Origin: Candidatus Cybelea sp.
Lineage (GTDB): Bacteria > Vulcanimicrobiota > Vulcanimicrobiia > Vulcanimicrobiales > Vulcanimicrobiaceae
NCBI GenBank assembly: GCA_036489315.1
Contig: DASXFZ010000013.1
Coordinates: forward strand, 1 to 64,000
Direction of reading: 5' to 3'
DNA length: 64,000 bases
In this document: piece after piece, positions 59,981-64,000 of the stretch
Position numbering within the stretch: the stretch's first letter is position 1
Layout of the letters: every line of letters begins with the position of its first letter
Translations under genes and position numbers: made by a program
The notes under the pieces: model-generated
What the model saw: the letters and a program-made list of their open reading frames with translations, nothing else
Database searches by the model: none
Told to the model about the DNA's origin: nothing

Positions 59981-60643
59981 GTGCGAGTCGTCTTTTTGGG
60001 GCCGCCCGGTGCCGGCAAGGGCACGCAGGCGCGCATTCTTCACGAACGCTTTGGGTTGGAGCAAATCTCGACCGGTGACATCCTGCGGCGAAACGTCTCC
60101 GATGGAACCGAGCTGGGCCGCCGTGCCGAAGGGTACATGCATCGCGGCGAGCTGGTCCCCGACGACCTCGTGATCGCGATGATCGAAGCCGAGTTACGAA
60201 AAATGCCGGCGGGCTTCGTGATGGACGGTTTTCCGCGGACGGTCGCACAAGCGGAAGCGCTCGACAAAATGCTCGAACGCCGCCGTTGGCCGCTGGACGC
60301 TGCCGTGCTCTTCAAGACGGATCGCGCCGTGCTGATCGAACGGCTTGCCTCGCGCTGGACGAATCCGCGCACCGGCCGCACCTACAACGTTCTGACCAAC
60401 CCGCCCAAGCGTGCGGGCATCTGCGACGAAGACGGCGGCGAGCTGATCCAGCGCGACGACGATCGTCCCGAAACGGTCGCAACCCGGCTCGACGTTTACG
60501 ACGCGCAGACCAAGCCGCTGATCGAGTACTACCGTCGGACCGGCAGGCTCGTCGAGGTCGACGCGCTCGCCAGCGTGAAATCGGTCGCCGAGAAGATCGC
60601 GGCGGCGATCGGTTCGGCGCAGACTCCGGGCGCGCGATGGTAA
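59981..60643 (+). CDS. adk: adenylate kinase
   Basis: Adk interconverts ATP + AMP and 2 ADP; 220 aa, long-LID type. It has the P-loop GPPGAGKGTQ (7-16), FGLEQISTGDILRRNV, VMDGFPRTVAQAEAL and RPETVATRLDVYDAQT. In the LID (about 127-160) the usual four zinc Cys are mostly lost: RWTNPRTGRTYNVLTNPPKR leads into AGICDEDGGEL, with a single Cys. The LID is therefore probably held by hydrogen bonds, as in some Gram-negatives. The start is GTG at 59981. Confidence 0.97.
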   Translation: MRVVFLGPPGAGKGTQARILHERFGLEQISTGDILRRNVSDGTELGRRAEGYMHRGELVPDDLVIAMIEAELRKMPAGFVMDGFPRTVAQAEALDKMLERRRWPLDAAVLFKTDRAVLIERLASRWTNPRTGRTYNVLTNPPKRAGICDEDGGELIQRDDDRPETVATRLDVYDAQTKPLIEYYRRTGRLVEVDALASVKSVAEKIAAAIGSAQTPGARW

Positions 60644-61440
60644 GTCTCAAGTCACCGCGCGAGATCGAGCTGATGCGGCGCAGCGGCAAGATCACCGCGC
60701 GCGTGCTCGCCGAATTGATGAAGACCGCTCGTGCCGGAATGACGACCGGCGAGTTAGATGAGATCGCCGAGCGCGAGATTCGCAATGCGGGCGGCATCCC
60801 GACGTTCAAGGGATACAACGGTTTTCGCGCCTCGATCTGCGCCTCGGTGAACGAGGAGGTCGTGCACGGGATTCCGGGTTCGCGCACGCTGCACGACGGG
60901 GACTTGCTCTCGATCGATATCGGGACGACGCTGGCGGACTACGTCAGCGACAGCGCCGCGACGATTGGGATCGGCAACATCTCTGCGGGCGCGCAGCGCC
61001 TGCTCGAGGTGACGCGCGAGTGCCTGACGGTCGGCATTGGGCAGATGCAGCGCGGCAACCACGTCGGCGATATTGGGGCCGCCGTGGCGGAACACGCGGA
61101 AAAACACGGCTTCGGGGTCGTGCGCGAGCTGGTGGGCCACGGCGTCGGCCGGGCCATGCACGAGGAGCCTCAGGTTCCCAACTACGGGGAACGAGGCACC
61201 GGGATGGAGCTTCGGCCGGGGCTTGTCCTGGCCATCGAGCCGATGATCACTCAGGGAGGCCCGAAGGTGAACGTGCTGCGGGACGGCTGGACAGTTGTCA
61301 CCGCGGATGGTAAACTCGCAGCGCACTTCGAACACACGATCGCCGTGACGGAGGACGGGCCCAAGATTCTTACCCTGCGCGACTATGCTGAGGATCCGGC
61401 AGTCGAGCAGTACCGTCCTTTAACGCAGGCCTTGGCGTGA
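60637..61440 (+). CDS. map: methionine aminopeptidase, type I
   Basis: MetAP removes the initiator Met; 267 aa. Metal ligands are Asp94 and Asp105 (SIDIGTTLADYVSDSA), His in VGHGVGRAMHEEP, Glu in LAIEPMITQGG and Glu in AHFEHTIAVTEDG. ATG 60637 overlaps the adk end by 7 bp. infA normally comes next, but only 76 bases separate map from rpmJ, too few for it. Confidence 0.97.
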   Translation: MVSLKSPREIELMRRSGKITARVLAELMKTARAGMTTGELDEIAEREIRNAGGIPTFKGYNGFRASICASVNEEVVHGIPGSRTLHDGDLLSIDIGTTLADYVSDSAATIGIGNISAGAQRLLEVTRECLTVGIGQMQRGNHVGDIGAAVAEHAEKHGFGVVRELVGHGVGRAMHEEPQVPNYGERGTGMELRPGLVLAIEPMITQGGPKVNVLRDGWTVVTADGKLAAHFEHTIAVTEDGPKILTLRDYAEDPAVEQYRPLTQALA

Positions 61441-61469
61441 TTCGCCCGCGGCTTGAGGGCTTGGGCGAA
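61441..61469. repeat. inverted repeat between map and rpmJ
   Basis: TTCGCCC (61441-61447) and GGGCGAA (61463-61469) form a 7-bp stem with a 15-nt loop directly after the map stop. No T-run follows, so it is more likely an RNA-processing or stability element than a terminator. It occupies the place where infA would be. Confidence 0.5.
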
Positions 61470-61516
61470 GCGAAGGCGGCAGAACAACCTATCGATATAA
61501 GTAGAAGAAAAAGAAC

Positions 61517-61633
61517 ATGAAAGTACGACCCTCGGTCAAGAAAATGTGTGAGAAATGCAAGGTCATCCGCCGCCACGGAAAAGTGCGGGTGATCTGCGAC
61601 GCCAATCCAAAACACAAACAGGTTCAAGGATAA
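61517..61633 (+). CDS. rpmJ: 50S ribosomal protein L36
   Basis: L36, 38 aa, starting [19 protein letters not shown] and ending NPKHKQVQG. It is the zinc-binding form: Cys11, Cys14, Cys27 and His33. It starts at ATG 61517, 76 bp after map, and precedes rpsM as usual. A dispersed repeat begins at the base after its stop codon. Confidence 0.95.
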   Translation: MKVRPSVKKMCEKCKVIRRHGKVRVICDANPKHKQVQG

Positions 61634-61657
61634 TCCTTCGACAGGCTCAGGATGACA
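61634..61657 (+). repeat. dispersed 24-bp repeat
   Basis: The copy (core CTTCGACAGGCTCAGGATGA) begins immediately after the rpmJ stop codon and lies inside the ribosomal operon, 22 bp before rpsM. It is identical, in opposite orientation, to 37397-37420. Confidence 0.8.
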
Positions 61658-61679
61658 CGAAAATAAAGGAAAGGTTTTA

Positions 61680-62066
61680 ATGGCTCGTATCGCTGGTATC
61701 GATCTTCCTCGCGAGAAGCGCGTTGAAATTGCGCTGACCTATATCTACGGCATCGGCACGCAGACGGCGCGCCGGCTGCTGGAGTTCGCCCACGTGGACC
61801 CGGACGTCCGCGTGAAAGCGCTGAGCGAAGAGGATGAGAAGAAGCTTCGCGATGCGATCGATTCCCTCCAGCTGCGGGTCGAGGGCGACCTGCGCCGTGA
61901 AGTGCAGGGAAACATCAAGCGCCTGATGGACATCGGGTGTTATCGCGGCATGCGCCATCGCCGCGGACTGCCGGTACGCGGGCAGCGCACAAAAACCAAC
62001 GCGCGCACCCGCAAGGGTCCGAAGCGGACCGTCGCCGGCAAGAAGAAAACGCTAGCCAAGAAGTAG
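61680..62066 (+). CDS. rpsM: 30S ribosomal protein S13
   Basis: S13, 128 aa, contacts tRNA and the 50S subunit. It shows [36 protein letters not shown], and [20 protein letters not shown] before [20 protein letters not shown] 61680 follows AAAGGAAAGG. In most bacteria rpsK, rpsD, rpoA and rplQ follow; here a nucleotidyltransferase gene starts 9 bp later. Confidence 0.97.
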   Translation: MARIAGIDLPREKRVEIALTYIYGIGTQTARRLLEFAHVDPDVRVKALSEEDEKKLRDAIDSLQLRVEGDLRREVQGNIKRLMDIGCYRGMRHRRGLPVRGQRTKTNARTRKGPKRTVAGKKKTLAKK

Positions 62067-62075
62067 CGCTCTGCC

Positions 62076-62810
62076 GTGAAAGCGGTGATCACCGCCGGCG
62101 GCAGGATCGACGGGGCCTTCGCGCAGGTGGCCGGCACGCAAGTCAAGGCACTCGCGAATCTGCGCGGCATGACGATGCTCGAGCGCGTCGTGGAATCGTT
62201 GCGCGCCTGCGGCGTGACCCGCATCGCGATCGTGGGCGGTGCCGAGGTCCGCGCGTCGTTTGCGTCACGGGTCGAGGCGATCGTCGATGAGAGCCCCTCG
62301 GGAAGCCAGAATCTGCTTCGTGCGTTGCGCGCCTGGCCCGAAGACGGCGAGGCGCTGCTCTACGCCACAAGTGATCTGCCCTACGTAACGGCGGCTGCCG
62401 TCGGCGATTTCGTCGACCGCCTCGACCCCGGGGCGATCGCCGTCTCCCTAAGCGAGTTCGCTGCCTACGCGTCACGCTTTCCCGGATCGCCGGCCGCCGG
62501 GATTACGCTCGGCGGCGAACGCGTCGTCAACGGCGGTATTTTTTCGATTCCCGCCGGCGCGTCCGCTCCGATCGCGAACACGGCGAGCCGCTTTTTCGAG
62601 GCGAGAAAACAGCCCTGGCGCATGGCCGGGCTCGTGAGCCCGCCGGCACTGCTTCGCTTTCTCTTCGGGCGGCTGCGCATCGCAGATCTCGAGGCGGAGG
62701 CGACGCGCGTCCTGGCCTATCCGGCTCGTGCAGTTCGCAACTGCGCGCCCGAGCTTGCATTCGATGTCGACGGTATCGCCGAGTACGAGTATGTCTGCGC
62801 GCAAGCCTAA
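62076..62810 (+). CDS. MobA-like NTP transferase domain protein
   Basis: A 244-aa nucleotidyltransferase of the GT-A/MobA type. The N-terminus (KAVITAGGRIDGAFAQVAGT with KALANLRGMTMLERVVESL) is the nucleotide-binding start, although the usual LAGGxSxRxG loop is altered. ATSDLPYVTAAAV carries the metal-binding Asp region, and NGGIFSIPA follows. Substrate unknown; molybdopterin guanylylation or sugar-nucleotide formation are both possible. The start is GTG at 62076, 9 bp after rpsM, so it may be co-transcribed with the ribosomal operon. Confidence 0.78.
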   Translation: MKAVITAGGRIDGAFAQVAGTQVKALANLRGMTMLERVVESLRACGVTRIAIVGGAEVRASFASRVEAIVDESPSGSQNLLRALRAWPEDGEALLYATSDLPYVTAAAVGDFVDRLDPGAIAVSLSEFAAYASRFPGSPAAGITLGGERVVNGGIFSIPAGASAPIANTASRFFEARKQPWRMAGLVSPPALLRFLFGRLRIADLEAEATRVLAYPARAVRNCAPELAFDVDGIAEYEYVCAQA

Positions 62811-63987
62811 CCCGCTATCGCTCGCGCTCTTCTGGCTTGGCATCCAGGCGGTATGGGGCGCGCTGCTGGGGATCTCGCTGCAATCGCGCACGATCGAACT
62901 CGTCAGCAGCGACGCACTCATCGCCTACGGGCGTCTGGCGACGATCGGCGCCGTCGTCGCGGCCGTCACGCAAGTACTCGTCGGATTCCTCTCCGATTCG
63001 CGGCGCCGCCGGGGGAGCCGGCGCATCGAGTTCTACATCGCGGGCGCGGTGGGGGGCGCCGCCGGCATCGCATTCTTTTACGGCGCCTCGAGCTTCACCG
63101 CGCTGGTCGTTGCGTACGTGGTGCTGCAGGCGGCACTCAATCTCGCCATCGGCCCCTATCAAGCGATCATTCCGGATTTCGTCGAACGCGCACGCACCGG
63201 AATTGCGTCGTCGGCGATGGCGGCGCTGCAGAGCGCGGGCAACGCCGCAGGAGCGCTCGCTGCGAGCTTCATCACGAGCGCCCGCGGGCTCGCCGCAACG
63301 CTCGACGTGCTGCTCCTGGGAACGTGTTTTGTAACCTGCACGCACGTACGCGACCTGCCGTTGATCTCGGCACCGCAAGAGACGCCGGAGCGTCCGCGCA
63401 TAACCAAAGCGTTCGTCGACCTCTTCATTTCGCGCGCGCTTATCTATGTCGGTTTTTACACGCTGCTGGGCTATCTGCTGTTTTACGTGAACGCCGTGCT
63501 TGCGCCCTCGACGCTCGCCGGCGCGCGCATGCAGACGGGAATCATTATCGTGAGTTTTACGCTCGTCGGCGCGGCGGGCGCGGCGTTGGCGGCCCGGCCG
63601 AGCGATCGCCTCGATAAACGGATCGTGGCAACGGCGGGCGCGGCGGCGTTCATCTGCGCGCTCGGGATCTTCATCGCATCGTCGGGAATGGCCGGCATCG
63701 GTGCGGCCACGATCGTGGCTGGGCTCGGGTGGGGCGCCTTTCTGGTTGCCGATTGGGCGATTGCCTGCCGCCTGTTGCCGAGAGGGGCGATGGCCGCAGC
63801 GATGGGCATCTGGAATCTCGCGATAGTCGTGCCGCAGATCGTCGCTCCGGCGCTTACGACGGCGGTCCTTGCGGGGCTTCGCCAGAGCGGCAGCCACTCG
63901 GCTCCCAGGCTGGCTTTCGGCCTGGCGCTTCTTGAGACTTTGGTCGGGGCGGCGTGGCTCTGGCGGCTTCCGAAGTTGCGAAATTGA
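62791..63987 (+). CDS. MFS transporter
   Basis: A 398-aa major facilitator protein with about 12 hydrophobic segments. It shows LALFWLGIQAVWGALLGISL, the loop SDSRRRRGSRRIEFYIAG (a variant of the MFS GxxxDrxGrr motif), YQAIIPDFVERARTGIASS, and a second-half GYLLFYVNAVLAPSTLAG. The YQA-I-PD-V pattern recalls the sugar/cation (GPH, SLC45-like) branch. It overlaps the nucleotidyltransferase gene by 20 bp. ATG 62791 is the natural start. The gene ends 13 bases before the window end. Confidence 0.82.
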   Translation: MSARKPNPLSLALFWLGIQAVWGALLGISLQSRTIELVSSDALIAYGRLATIGAVVAAVTQVLVGFLSDSRRRRGSRRIEFYIAGAVGGAAGIAFFYGASSFTALVVAYVVLQAALNLAIGPYQAIIPDFVERARTGIASSAMAALQSAGNAAGALAASFITSARGLAATLDVLLLGTCFVTCTHVRDLPLISAPQETPERPRITKAFVDLFISRALIYVGFYTLLGYLLFYVNAVLAPSTLAGARMQTGIIIVSFTLVGAAGAALAARPSDRLDKRIVATAGAAAFICALGIFIASSGMAGIGAATIVAGLGWGAFLVADWAIACRLLPRGAMAAAMGIWNLAIVVPQIVAPALTTAVLAGLRQSGSHSAPRLAFGLALLETLVGAAWLWRLPKLRN

Positions 63988-64000
63988 GCAAGAACGCGTA

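Overview
The window is G+C-rich bacterial chromosome with dense, overlapping genes (many ATGA/GTGA junctions) and frequent GTG and TTG starts. Hopanoid genes, Cys-containing (zinc-type) ribosomal proteins S14 and L36, and a family of secreted YPAGG beta-propeller-like lipoproteins fit an uncultured or little-studied phylum. Eremiobacterota/WPS-2 is my best guess from gene content; it is an inference, not something the sequence proves. I saw no tRNA, rRNA, CRISPR, insertion sequence or phage genes. No stretch of 300 bases or more lacks a gene.

Layout. 1-10.3 kb: hopanoid and isoprenoid genes (shc, hpnH, hpnA, hpnG, dxs) with a multicopper oxidase, a broken 2H phosphoesterase and two envelope proteins. 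10.3-14.5 kb: rpoB standing alone with its own promoter, a terminator-like leader hairpin and a strong terminator; neither rplJ/rplL nor rpoC is beside it. 14.5-19.3 kb: secreted proteins, a beta-hydroxyacid dehydrogenase/DUF5069-like pair, an O-methyltransferase and an aspartyl protease-like protein. 19.3-35.8 kb: an apparent aerobic anthranilate (2-aminobenzoate) CoA-thioester catabolic region (two-domain flavin monooxygenase/reductase, SDR, enoyl-CoA hydratase, acyl-CoA dehydrogenase, CoA ligase, RidA, symporter), interrupted by three tandem lipoprotein paralogues and two membrane proteins. 35.8-38.7 kb: membrane proteins, an acyltransferase and a small GntR regulator.

38.7-62.1 kb holds the str, S10, spc and alpha ribosomal clusters in rearranged form. 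rpsL-rpsG-fusA-tuf-rpsJ is followed by a 6.2-kb block of unrelated genes (DUF5654-like, two HIT-family genes, a split chromate transporter, glutaryl-CoA dehydrogenase, a PDZ/aspartyl protease-like protein). The cluster then resumes at rplC with a new promoter and runs to rpsM. rpmD and infA are missing from their usual places. rpsK, rpsD, rpoA and rplQ do not follow rpsM; a nucleotidyltransferase and an MFS transporter do.

Regulation. The promoters of rpoB, rpsL, tuf and rplC share TTGAC, a 17-18 nt spacer and the 9-mer TGATAnnnT. The tuf and rplC leaders also share an almost identical ~20-nt element. Several core proteins carry lineage-specific additions: a long acidic C-terminal tail and a basic N-terminal extension on RpoB, an N-terminal insertion in S12, and C-terminal tails on S3 and L22.
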